From Tichowtungia aerotolerans (GTDB lineage: Bacteria; Verrucomicrobiota; Kiritimatiellia; Kiritimatiellales; Tichowtungiaceae), in the NCBI RefSeq assembly GCF_009905215.1, contig NZ_CP047593.1:3166900-3230899 (forward strand): DNA of 64,000 nt, written 5' to 3'. Under the pieces are notes generated by a model, which ran no database searches, was not told where the DNA came from, and saw only the letters and a program-made list of their open reading frames with translations. This document shows positions 26,986 to 35,785 of the stretch, one piece after another (position 1 is the stretch's first letter; each line of letters starts with the position of its first letter). The position numbers were made by a program, and so were the translations under genes.

Positions 26986-29787
26986 ATGTTGAAGACTGTC
27001 ATTATTCTGGTGTGTTTGATGTGCTGGCCGGCCGCGTTGTTTGCGGCAGAACCCTTGATTGGATGGGAGGGAGGACGAGGAACCAATACTGCCATTCAGG
27101 TGGATGGGATTAACGGTTTTCTTTTTACAGGCAAACTGTACGCTGTGGACAGTGCCGTAGGGTCTTTGGATGGAACATTCGGCGCTTCAATTTATGGAGC
27201 ATCGACAAACCCATCGGCCTACAACGTGAGAACGGTATTTCTGGGTGAAAAAAACACGGTTGGGATTCAGATCCAGAACAATACGGGAGGGAACCTTCAG
27301 CTGACATCTATCTCTTTCGACTATCTTGCGTGGTTCTCAAATTCCCCTAAAACCATTACACTGACTTATGCTTACGGAGACTTGGATGATCCCGACAATA
27401 CGGTACTCCAGTCTGTTGGGGGCCTGGGGCATGATGCAAGCTGGCTTTCGGATTATCCAGACTTTGACTGGACGCTTGAAAACCTCTCCGACTATGTTCT
27501 GGCCGATGGAGAAAGAGCAACCTTTGAACTGACCGCAACTGATGCTGCAGATGAAAACACCAGCGGGGCATTCGATAATATTGCTGTTAGCGGTCAGCGA
27601 GGGAATCCACCTCCTTTCGCTGCCATAGAGACTGGCGTGGAGAAGTCTGAAGTGACGAAAATGATGTCGGGAGCCGGGTTGATCTACCTCTGGTGTCCCG
27701 ATGCCTTCTATGCCGACGGGGAAATTGCCGATATCGCGAAAAACGTAGGCATTGGTGCCCTGCGTTGGCCGGGCGGTACGGTTGTTACGGTTTCTCACTG
27801 GGATGCCTTTACCGGAGCATGGACTGACAGCTGGAATCCAACGTACGACATTGCCTCTGGTCAGCCGCCGGAAAACTTCATGGATCTTGATGAATACCTC
27901 GCACTCATTGACCAAACCGGTGCGGAAATCATGCTTGGCATCAATATGAGCTCAGGCAAGGAATGGCAGCGCGAGACCGAAGGCGTCGCCGAGGCTCGTG
28001 CTCTGGTACAGGCCTGCAAGGACCGTGGATATAATGTGAAATATATCTATTTCGACAACGAGAGTTATCATTCCGGGAACGGCTATAACCGCGATCTTGA
28101 TGGCGATGGAGAAAGCTGGACTCCGGCCAGCTATGCCGAATCGTTTAATCTCTACGCAGAGGCCATCAAGGAAGTCTTTCCTGATGCAAAACTAATCGCT
28201 AATTGGATCAATAATGTTACGGGATCCGCCTTTCAGTCGGCCATGGAAACCATGCTTGGAATTGCTGGAACCAATATCGACTACGTGGATATTCACTGGT
28301 ATTGGGAATGGGATAATGCGTCATGGCCCTTGTGGAAATCCGAACTGCCGATGTCGCGCACGTCGAGTTCTTTCTCATACAAAGATTCGATTCTCTACGC
28401 CAACAACCTGTTTGCCAGTCTTGGCTATCCGAACATTCGGATGGTGGTGCTGGAGTGGAATTTAGGCCCCGGTCCATGGCAAACCGATCTGGCCCACTCC
28501 AATTTTAAAACAGCCTTGATGCAGACCGAAATGCAAATGCAGTTTCTGCAGGCCGGGCTCGATATCGGCCTGATTTTTGCCCTGCACAATGCGCCAGGGG
28601 GAAACCCGGCCCTCGAAAATCATGTTGTGCGCAGTGGCGGTTCAACCTCTACTGCGCTTTGGATGTGGCTTTTTTCAAAAGCCGTCGGGAAGACTGTTGT
28701 TCAGGCATCTGCATCCATCGACGGCATATACATTGTTGCTGTCAAAGGCCGTCAAGGGGAACTGGTCGCGTATTTACTGAATAAAACTGACAGCGATAGA
28801 CCGATAGAATTCATAATTCCCGGCTATCAAATTGATGAAATTGACGAGGCGTGGCGTTTCAAGGATGACGGCAACGGTCAGGGGTCCCTGCAGAAAATCG
28901 GTTTGTGGGATGTCAATGGCAGGAAGAGAACAACCCTTTTGGCGAACAGCCTGAATATGATTGGCTTCAACTATTTATCAAATGATGTGCCGAACCGTCC
29001 CGTCATCCAGGTTGAGCGTACCAGGGCCATTTCTGAGAGCCTTCTGGCGGGCTGGCATTCCGCCATGGGCATCGGTGGAGATATCTCTGCCGCAGGCATT
29101 AACGCTCTGCTTTGGGACAGTGACAGCTATGGGTTCGATGAAACCGTTGGTTCAACCGATGGTTCCTATGGTTCCGCTGATTTTGGAGCTTCGTCAGCTG
29201 CCGGTGCCTTTGTTGTACGTGCAACCAACGGGATGGATGAGGTAGGCTTCCAAATTGAGAACGAGACCGGCTTGCCGCTGTGTCTTGAAATGGTTCATTT
29301 CGACTATGCCCCGTGGTGGACCAGTTCGCCACAGGATGTTGCGCTCTATTACACCTTCGGGAACTTGTCCGGCGTTACAAACCGCACGCTGATCAATTCG
29401 GTTTCCGGGCTTTCAAGTTCAGGAAACAAGCTTGCAGATTATCACGATTTTGATTGGTCACTTTCTGTCCTGCCTGATCAGGTTCTGGAGCACGGAGAGA
29501 AAGCCAGCTTTATCTTGAGGGCGTCCAATGCCACAGAGATTTGGTCGAATGGGGCGTTCGATAATATTGCCGTCTCGGGCAGTACGGTTTCGGATGCTTC
29601 CGATTCGCTTGTGGTTTCCTGGCGTGCCGAAACGGCAAGAAAATATACGGTTGTTCAGTCATCCAGCCTGCTTTCGAATGAATGGAATACGGTTTCGCCG
29701 ATTATAAACGGCATCCCGGGAGATATGTCGTTATCTGTTCTACTGGAATCTCCCGGGTTTTACCGGTTACAGGTGGAGAATCCGTAA
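26986..29787 (+). CDS. Secreted modular glycoside hydrolase, paralogue of the 1617 gene
   Basis: A 933-residue exported enzyme. In place of the jelly-roll module of its paralogue it carries a GAFDNIA module at the N-terminus (about 20-205), then the same catalytic domain (about 215-560; GALRWPGGTVVTVSHW), a beta-sandwich, a second GAFDNIA module (about 690-865) and a C-terminal domain ending FYRLQVENP. The candidate acid/base is E359 in YFDNESY and the nucleophile E490 in LEWNLGPG; an acidic loop DLDGDGESW follows E359 as in the paralogue. The different N-terminal module on the same catalytic core suggests module shuffling after duplication. The clan-A assignment rests on motif spacing; the precise family and substrate are unknown. 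Confidence 0.85.
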   Translation: MLKTVIILVCLMCWPAALFAAEPLIGWEGGRGTNTAIQVDGINGFLFTGKLYAVDSAVGSLDGTFGASIYGASTNPSAYNVRTVFLGEKNTVGIQIQNNTGGNLQLTSISFDYLAWFSNSPKTITLTYAYGDLDDPDNTVLQSVGGLGHDASWLSDYPDFDWTLENLSDYVLADGERATFELTATDAADENTSGAFDNIAVSGQRGNPPPFAAIETGVEKSEVTKMMSGAGLIYLWCPDAFYADGEIADIAKNVGIGALRWPGGTVVTVSHWDAFTGAWTDSWNPTYDIASGQPPENFMDLDEYLALIDQTGAEIMLGINMSSGKEWQRETEGVAEARALVQACKDRGYNVKYIYFDNESYHSGNGYNRDLDGDGESWTPASYAESFNLYAEAIKEVFPDAKLIANWINNVTGSAFQSAMETMLGIAGTNIDYVDIHWYWEWDNASWPLWKSELPMSRTSSSFSYKDSILYANNLFASLGYPNIRMVVLEWNLGPGPWQTDLAHSNFKTALMQTEMQMQFLQAGLDIGLIFALHNAPGGNPALENHVVRSGGSTSTALWMWLFSKAVGKTVVQASASIDGIYIVAVKGRQGELVAYLLNKTDSDRPIEFIIPGYQIDEIDEAWRFKDDGNGQGSLQKIGLWDVNGRKRTTLLANSLNMIGFNYLSNDVPNRPVIQVERTRAISESLLAGWHSAMGIGGDISAAGINALLWDSDSYGFDETVGSTDGSYGSADFGASSAAGAFVVRATNGMDEVGFQIENETGLPLCLEMVHFDYAPWWTSSPQDVALYYTFGNLSGVTNRTLINSVSGLSSSGNKLADYHDFDWSLSVLPDQVLEHGEKASFILRASNATEIWSNGAFDNIAVSGSTVSDASDSLVVSWRAETARKYTVVQSSSLLSNEWNTVSPIINGIPGDMSLSVLLESPGFYRLQVENP

Positions 29788-29888
29788 TGTGGGTGTGCAG
29801 GGAAACGATTTGTCTGGAGTCTGTTCGGCAATTCCGGTTTCGCCGGGAGCGTCGTTTGATCGCTGTGATGTTTATGCGGCGGCTTCGA

Positions 29889-29907
29889 CCTAGAGGTTTC
29901 ACCAGTA
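29889..29907 (+). repeat. 20-bp direct repeat, copy D (19 bases matching)
   Basis: CCTAGAGGTTTCACCAGTA is identical to copy B, then diverges. It lies in the 269-base gap after the hydrolase and about 90 bases before the sulfatase-tail relic. Confidence 0.7.
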
Positions 29908-29997
29908 TCTGTTCCATTTGCGTTTTATGTATATTGTGCACGATTTGATGCCCTGAAAATGAATCCCAATTTGATAACAAAGACAGTCCCTTTAAAC

Positions 29998-30057
29998 CGC
30001 GAAGCAAATGATGTTGGTCTCATGACGCGGGAAGATTTGGAGAAGAGTAAACAGTAA
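29998..30057 (+). pseudogene. Relic of a sulfatase EF-hand tail (last 19 codons)
   Basis: Nineteen codons and a stop read REANDVGLMTREDLEKSKQ. The sulfatase at 20298 ends RDANGDGIMTREELEASKQ. The match covers the second EF-hand and the exact C-terminus. No sulfatase body precedes it: upstream is non-coding sequence holding repeat copy D. The stop overlaps the next start (TAATG), the coupling used elsewhere in these clusters. The simplest reading is that a sulfatase gene once preceded the GH50-like gene and was deleted, leaving its 3' end. Confidence 0.75.
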
Positions 30058-31997
30058 TGCGATGGATTTTGTACATAGCAGTTGCGGCTGTGCTGTCTGG
30101 ATATGCAGAGCGTAATCAGCATCCGCTGAAAGATCGCCGACCGCTGGAACTGGAGATGCGGGAACGGCAGGTGGAGGTGACGTCCGCAGGGAAGTCTGCC
30201 TCCGCTGTGCTGACTCCCGCGGACAAGGTCTGGGACTGCTCGTCCAAACTTTGGATGCTGGTTGATATTGAAAACAATGGTCGAGCCCCTGTGATGGTTC
30301 GGGCCAATGTGACGGCAAAAAACAGTGAGAGCTGGAAAAAAGTCACCGGCGGAATTTCGGTGCCGGGAGGGAAAAGCGCCACGCTGCCGGTGCTGATTCT
30401 ACACCAAGAAGATGACGCTGCACTGCGACAGGTTTTCGGAGAGATGCGTGGATATCCGGGCGGATATCAGTATTCGGGCTGGCGGCAGATCCCGGCATCG
30501 AAAATTAATCGCATCAAGCTCGATTTTTTTACAGATGGCGACGAAGTGGACTGTGACGTTTCCAATTTGCGCGCGGCCGTCGATTTTGAGTTTCCAACCA
30601 TTGGAAACCTGAAAGAGAATTATGTGCCTGTCACCGATGAGTTCGGGCAGAACCGTCATGCCGACTGGCCGGAAAAGATACACAGCGAAACGAATCTGGT
30701 TCAGGCGCTTCAGCGGGAAACCGCCGAGCTGCAAAAGTTCCAACCCTTGGAAAATCGCAGCCGCTGGGGCGGCTGGACAGGAGGGGAACGCTTTGACGCT
30801 TCCGGACATTTCCAAACCTTGGAAAGAGACGATGTTTGGTGTCTGGTGGATCCGGATGGATATCCTTTTTGGTCGCTCGGAATTGATTGTCTGAATCTGG
30901 ATGCCGGCAAAACGAAAACACCCGGTGTGGGCAAATGGAATCCGCGACTGAAAAATCTACAGAAAAAGTACGGGGATAACTGGCGGGCGGAATCGGTCGA
31001 TTTTATGCATCGCCGATTGCATGTCTGGGGCGTGAATACGCTTGGCAACTGGAGCTCTGCGGATTTTTATCAGGTTGGACGGACTCCGTATACAGTGGCA
31101 GTACATTTTTGGCGGAATGTGATTCCTGAAAAAGGTGGAGATGCCAGTAAGGCGCTGCCGGATGTGTTTCATCCTGATTTTTCGAAGCATGTTTTTGATG
31201 CGGTCCGGAAGTTCCAGACCGAAGCGACCGATCCGTGGTGCATCGGCTTTTTTATTGATAACGAACTGTCATTTGCTCAGCCGGTTTCACCAGCAGCAAA
31301 AGCGCTGAATGCGCCGGAAGACTGTTTTACGCGTCAGGAATTTATTCGTCAGCTTCAGGAAAAATATGGCGATTTTGCAACGCTGAAGGCGGCCTGGGGA
31401 TCGGAGGCGTCCAGCTGGGCAGAGCTGAGGGCCGGCGGCAAAGGTTCATGGCGCGATCTGCAGGATCTCAGCGAAATGTGGTATCGAAAATATTTTGGAA
31501 CCTGTCGCGATTCCATGCGTGAGCTTGCTCCGCACAAGCTGTATCTCGGAAGCCGAATCAACCATACCGGCAATAAGACCGCACTGTCCATCTGCGCAGA
31601 ATTTGCAGACGTGGTGAGCATCAATTTGTATGACTACACGCCGGATGTTTTACAGGTTCCGAACGGGTTCAACGCACCGGTCATGATTGGTGAATTTCAT
31701 TTCGGAACCATCACGGAACGCGGAGTCTGGGGATGCGGCCTTTGTACAGCGATGGATATCGAGCATGCCGCCGACCTGTTTGAAGTCTACATGACTGCCG
31801 CGATGAAAAATCCGCTGATTGTCGGTGCGCACTGGTTCCAGATGTTTGACCAGCCGCTGACGGGGCGCGGTGACGGCGAGAATTATCGCATCGGTTTTGT
31901 GGATGGAACGGATACGCCGTATCCGGACATGGTGAACGCCTGTCGCCGGACGGCAGAACAACTTTATTTACTGAGGGAGAGTCTGAATGAACATTAA
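30057..31997 (+). CDS. Secreted GH50-like (beta-agarase-type) glycoside hydrolase
   Basis: A 646-residue exported protein. An N-terminal beta domain (about 20-230) precedes a TIM-barrel catalytic region opening with LVDPDGYPFWSLGIDCL, a pattern typical of beta-agarase-like GH50 proteins. Candidate acid/base is E403 in FFIDNELSF and nucleophile E546 in MIGEFHFGT. GH50 enzymes cleave beta-1,4 bonds in agar-type galactans. The family call is from memory of motifs and should be checked against GH86 and other clan-A families. Its start overlaps the stop of a sulfatase-tail relic and its end overlaps the next GH2 gene by 11 bases. Three copies of the TTCCAANNNTTGGAA palindrome lie within 233 bases of this gene. 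Confidence 0.72.
   Translation: MRWILYIAVAAVLSGYAERNQHPLKDRRPLELEMRERQVEVTSAGKSASAVLTPADKVWDCSSKLWMLVDIENNGRAPVMVRANVTAKNSESWKKVTGGISVPGGKSATLPVLILHQEDDAALRQVFGEMRGYPGGYQYSGWRQIPASKINRIKLDFFTDGDEVDCDVSNLRAAVDFEFPTIGNLKENYVPVTDEFGQNRHADWPEKIHSETNLVQALQRETAELQKFQPLENRSRWGGWTGGERFDASGHFQTLERDDVWCLVDPDGYPFWSLGIDCLNLDAGKTKTPGVGKWNPRLKNLQKKYGDNWRAESVDFMHRRLHVWGVNTLGNWSSADFYQVGRTPYTVAVHFWRNVIPEKGGDASKALPDVFHPDFSKHVFDAVRKFQTEATDPWCIGFFIDNELSFAQPVSPAAKALNAPEDCFTRQEFIRQLQEKYGDFATLKAAWGSEASSWAELRAGGKGSWRDLQDLSEMWYRKYFGTCRDSMRELAPHKLYLGSRINHTGNKTALSICAEFADVVSINLYDYTPDVLQVPNGFNAPVMIGEFHFGTITERGVWGCGLCTAMDIEHAADLFEVYMTAAMKNPLIVGAHWFQMFDQPLTGRGDGENYRIGFVDGTDTPYPDMVNACRRTAEQLYLLRESLNEH
30592..30606 (+). repeat. 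Palindrome TTCCAA-CCA-TTGGAA
   Basis: A perfect 6-3-6 inverted repeat in the GH50-like gene, read as FPTIGN. Confidence 0.9.
30738..30752 (+). repeat. Palindrome TTCCAA-CCC-TTGGAA
   Basis: A perfect 6-3-6 inverted repeat in the GH50-like gene, read as FQPLEN, in a different frame from the copy at 30592. Confidence 0.9.
30810..30824 (+). repeat. Palindrome TTCCAA-ACC-TTGGAA
   Basis: The third perfect copy in the GH50-like gene, read as FQTLER. Confidence 0.9.
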
Positions 31998-34398
31998 ACA
32001 AAACGTATTGCTGGGGCTGGCATTGCTTAGCCTGAATGCCGCTGCTGAGCGGGAAGTTATGAATTTTAATGAAGCCTGGCGCTTCCAGAAAGCTGATGTG
32101 GAAGCATCGTCTCCAGAGTTGGATGATTCACAATGGCGCACGCTTAATTTGCCGCACGACTGGGGCATTGAAGGGCCGTTTGATCCCGAACTCCCGAACC
32201 GTACCGGCAAGCTGCCGTGGGCGGGAATCGGCTGGTACCGCAAACATTTCCAATGTTCGGGAAACGATCTGCTGAAAAAAGTATTTATCGATTTTGACGG
32301 GGCGATGTCCGACAGCACAGTGTGGCTGAACGGCAAGCTCGTTGGCGGCTGGCCGTATGGCTACTCATCGTTTCGGCTGGAGCTGACCCCGTACCTCAAA
32401 AAAGGCGACAACGTTCTGGCGGTGAAGCTGGATAACAAAGAAGAGTCGTCGCGCTGGTATCCGGGCGGCGGCATTTACCGCAATGTGCGCTTGGTGAAAA
32501 CGGACGCGGTGCATGTGGACCACTGGGGCATTTCGGTGACAAAGCCGAATGTGTCAGAGACATCCGCAACCGTCGTCGTGACAACAGATGTAGTTGGTGC
32601 CGATGATCACACGCAGGTGTTTCATGAGATTGTTGGAGCAGGAATCAGCGGTAGCGGCACAGACTGTTCTCTGACGGTTTCTTCGCCCAAGCTGTGGAGT
32701 TTGGAAGCGCCGAATCTTTATACGCTCAAAACCGTTATCAAACAGGACGGGAACGTTGTCGATACGGTGGAAACTGTTTTTGGAATTCGATCGATTGAAT
32801 ACACGAAAGACGGGTTTTTCCTGAACGGGCAACAGGTGCGCATGAAAGGGGTGTGTCAGCATCACGACCTCGGACCGCTGGGCACTACCGTGAATAAGCG
32901 CGCACTGGAGCGCCAGATTGAAATCCTTCAGGAAATGGGCTGCAACGCCATCCGCACCTCACACAATCCGCCGGCGCCTGAGCTGCTGGAGCTTTGCGAC
33001 CGTATGGGTATGCTGGTGCAGGTCGAGGCATTCGACTGCTGGAAGGCGTCAAAAACCCCAAATGACTACGGCCGCTTTTTTCCAGAGTGGCACGAAAAAG
33101 ATCTGCGCGCGATGATCCATCGTGATCGCAACCATCCATGCGTGGTAATGTGGAGTACTGGTAACGAAGTGAAGGAAATGCGCAATAAAGAAGGTATTTT
33201 GGTTTCCCAAATGTTGGCCGATATTGTCCATAAACTGGACCCGACCCGCCCAGTAACAACCGGATGTAATCATGCAGTGGCCGGGTTCAACGGATTTGAA
33301 AAAACAGTTGATGTATTCGGCTTTAATTATAAGGCCAAGGACAATGCCGCTGTTTACCGGCGGTTCATGAAAGAACATCCCGATCAGCCTTTTTACGGGA
33401 GCGAAACGGCGTCGTGCATCAGTTCGCGCGGCGAATATTTTTTCCCGGTTTTGGATGACAAGGCGATGGGACAGGGCGGACACTTTCAGGTCAGCAGCTA
33501 TGATCTTTTTGCTCCGCCGTGGGCGTATAAACCGGATGTGGAGTTTGAGGCGCTGGACCGGTATCCGGCCATTTTCGGGGAGTTTGTCTGGACCGGTTTC
33601 GATTATATCGGCGAGCCGACGCCTTATAACAAGGACAACACCAATCTGCTCAACTTTACCGATCCGGATGAGCGCAAGCATATGGAAGAGCAGCTTGCCA
33701 AGCTGGGCGGAAACATTCCGCCGCGAAGTTCCTATTTTGGAATTGTCGATTTGTGCGGATTCAAAAAAGACCGTTTCTATATTTATCAGGCGCGCTGGCG
33801 GCCGGAGCTGCCGATGGCGCACATTCTGCCTCACTGGAACTGGCCGGAGCGCGTAGGTGAAGTCACTCCGGTACACGTTTATACCTCCGGCGACGAAGTC
33901 GAACTGTTCCTGAACGGGAAATCACTCGGACGGAAAAAGAAAGGCGAATACGAATACCGGCTGCGCTGGGATGATGTGGTTTACGAGTCCGGCGAGCTGA
34001 AAGCGGTAGCTTATAAAAACGGAAAGCCGTGGGCCGAGGATGTTGTGAAAACGACAGGGACTGCCGCGAAGCTGGAACTGACCGCAGATCGCGCACAGAT
34101 CAGCGCAGATGGCACTGATCTGTCCTTCGTAACCCTTCAGGTTTCGGATGGTGAAGGACTGCTGGTGCCGCGCACACATAACCGGTTTAAGCTCAGTATC
34201 GACGGTCCCGGTGAAATTATTGCTGTTGGTAACGGTGATCCGACCAATCTGGAGTCGTTCCAATCATTGGACAGAAACGTATTCAATGGATTGGCGCTGG
34301 TTGTTGTGCGTTCGAAAAAAAGTGAGCCCGGTACGATTCGACTGACGGCACAGTGTGACGGACTGCAAGACGCAACCATTCAGATTCAAGCGAAGTAA
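31987..34398 (+). CDS. Secreted GH2 glycoside hydrolase (beta-galactosidase type)
   Basis: An 803-residue exported GH2 enzyme. The signal peptide is MNIKQNVLLGLALLSLNAAA. A sugar-binding jelly-roll with LPHDWGIEGPF and WYRKHF comes first, then an immunoglobulin-like domain. The TIM barrel begins near MKGVCQHHDLGPLG; acid/base is E394 in WSTGNEVKEM and nucleophile E473 in YGSETAS. C-terminal beta domains follow. It should remove beta-linked galactose or a related sugar from chain ends. It overlaps the GH50-like gene by 11 bases and the next gene by TAATG, so the three are probably translationally coupled. An imperfect palindrome (last base changed) is at 34258. The actual sugar (galactose, glucuronate or mannose) is not certain within GH2. 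Confidence 0.9.
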   Translation: MNIKQNVLLGLALLSLNAAAEREVMNFNEAWRFQKADVEASSPELDDSQWRTLNLPHDWGIEGPFDPELPNRTGKLPWAGIGWYRKHFQCSGNDLLKKVFIDFDGAMSDSTVWLNGKLVGGWPYGYSSFRLELTPYLKKGDNVLAVKLDNKEESSRWYPGGGIYRNVRLVKTDAVHVDHWGISVTKPNVSETSATVVVTTDVVGADDHTQVFHEIVGAGISGSGTDCSLTVSSPKLWSLEAPNLYTLKTVIKQDGNVVDTVETVFGIRSIEYTKDGFFLNGQQVRMKGVCQHHDLGPLGTTVNKRALERQIEILQEMGCNAIRTSHNPPAPELLELCDRMGMLVQVEAFDCWKASKTPNDYGRFFPEWHEKDLRAMIHRDRNHPCVVMWSTGNEVKEMRNKEGILVSQMLADIVHKLDPTRPVTTGCNHAVAGFNGFEKTVDVFGFNYKAKDNAAVYRRFMKEHPDQPFYGSETASCISSRGEYFFPVLDDKAMGQGGHFQVSSYDLFAPPWAYKPDVEFEALDRYPAIFGEFVWTGFDYIGEPTPYNKDNTNLLNFTDPDERKHMEEQLAKLGGNIPPRSSYFGIVDLCGFKKDRFYIYQARWRPELPMAHILPHWNWPERVGEVTPVHVYTSGDEVELFLNGKSLGRKKKGEYEYRLRWDDVVYESGELKAVAYKNGKPWAEDVVKTTGTAAKLELTADRAQISADGTDLSFVTLQVSDGEGLLVPRTHNRFKLSIDGPGEIIAVGNGDPTNLESFQSLDRNVFNGLALVVVRSKKSEPGTIRLTAQCDGLQDATIQIQAK

Positions 34399-35759
34399 TG
34401 ATAAAACGTATACAGATTATAAAGTTCACAGCAGTGAGCTGGGCAGTGCTCCTGCTGTTCCTGGGCGGCGCGGGCGCAGATGCCGTTGAGATTACGGTTC
34501 AGGCGGACCGTGTGGCCAGTAGCTATCCGGTCCATCCGTTCGGCATGAATCTGAATTATCTGCGTGATGTCGACTCGCTGTGGCCAGTGCGGACTCGGAG
34601 TGTTGAAGCGGCGCTGAAAGACATGAAGGTGCGCTGGCTGCGTTACCCCGGCGGCGAGAAGTCGGATCATGTCCGTTTTGCGTCGCCGCCGTATACAAAT
34701 GCAGCGCCGGTTGTTTTCGATTACTGTGAAAAATCACAGCGGGACGACCTGCTGGATTTTGATGAGTTCATCGCTCTTTGCCGCCGCCTCGGAGCCGAAC
34801 CTTGGGTCGTGGTCCCATATGACACCTCTGCCCGAACGAAACGGTACGGAGATTTTCTAGAACATGCTGTCGCCTGGGTGACCTATGCCAACCGGATACG
34901 CGGTTATGGAGTGAAATACTGGGAAATCGGCAATGAGAACTGGAGCTCGCAGAGCCGGAATCCCAACCCGAAGCGGAGTCTTGATATTCTTCAAATCGCA
35001 CAGTCTATGAAACAAGCCGACCCGTCCATTCGCATTGCTGCGAGCGGTGTTGATCCTGCTGTTGTGAAGGATACGGTGAATATTCTTTCTCTCAGCGGTT
35101 ATGTCGGGACATGGGAAAAGAGTGACTGGAAAGAGACGTTTGATTCTTTACAGGGAGATGCTCTTTTGAGCCCGAGCTGGAAAAAGGAAAAGAGAGTCAT
35201 TAAAAAGTCCGGTCGTGATTATCTGCTGGCGGTCGTGGAATGGAGCTTTAAATACGACAAGAAACGCAATGATCTGATCAGTGCTATCGGTGCGCTGGAT
35301 GTCGCCGGCAGACAGTACCGTTATGGCGACGGAATGATCAATCACATGTATTGGACGACACGATACATGGATTTGGAGCAGGCCGATGCTGTTTTCTGTA
35401 CTCTGGATACCCGGAACGAACTGACGGCTACCGGGCGGGCGGCCTGGATCATCGGTAATTTTTTCACTCGACAGCCAGTGGCCTGTACGTCGGATTTTCC
35501 TCAAAACGTCCATGCTTACGCATTTATTGATGATGAACAGAAACGTGTCAATGTGCTGCTCATCAATCATACGGATCAGAATCAATCGGTTCGGGTGACA
35601 TTTGAGGGAATGTCCGGGGTGTCGCTGTGTTCAGTTTTTCAGTTTTCCGGTACAGGCCCGCTCGACACGAAGCCGGTTTGGAAAGAGCTGAATATGCTGC
35701 CTGAGCAGCTTGTCCCTTACAGTGCGATTATTATCCAGTCGGAAAAAGATCACCGTTAA
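34398..35759 (+). CDS. Secreted GH51/GH39-like glycoside hydrolase
   Basis: A 453-residue exported clan-A enzyme. After the signal peptide it reads like an alpha-L-arabinofuranosidase-type barrel: HPFGMNLNYL and LRYPGG near the start, acid/base E180 in WEIGNENW, candidate nucleophile E281 in VVEWSFKY, and a C-terminal beta-sandwich carrying NVLLINHTDQNQSV. GNE plus EW is the clan-A signature. Members of such families act on arabinofuranosides, xylosides or galactan-derived sugars. The start overlaps the GH2 stop (TAATG). The protein is shorter than many GH51 enzymes, so the family is tentative. Confidence 0.78.
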   Translation: MIKRIQIIKFTAVSWAVLLLFLGGAGADAVEITVQADRVASSYPVHPFGMNLNYLRDVDSLWPVRTRSVEAALKDMKVRWLRYPGGEKSDHVRFASPPYTNAAPVVFDYCEKSQRDDLLDFDEFIALCRRLGAEPWVVVPYDTSARTKRYGDFLEHAVAWVTYANRIRGYGVKYWEIGNENWSSQSRNPNPKRSLDILQIAQSMKQADPSIRIAASGVDPAVVKDTVNILSLSGYVGTWEKSDWKETFDSLQGDALLSPSWKKEKRVIKKSGRDYLLAVVEWSFKYDKKRNDLISAIGALDVAGRQYRYGDGMINHMYWTTRYMDLEQADAVFCTLDTRNELTATGRAAWIIGNFFTRQPVACTSDFPQNVHAYAFIDDEQKRVNVLLINHTDQNQSVRVTFEGMSGVSLCSVFQFSGTGPLDTKPVWKELNMLPEQLVPYSAIIIQSEKDHR

Positions 35760-35785
35760 CCAGTGAATTAGAAAGAGAGAGGTTT

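Noticed and set aside
32248-32263. Further palindrome TTCCAATGTTCGGGAA
   Set aside because: The second half has several mismatches and an extra base; not counted with the family.
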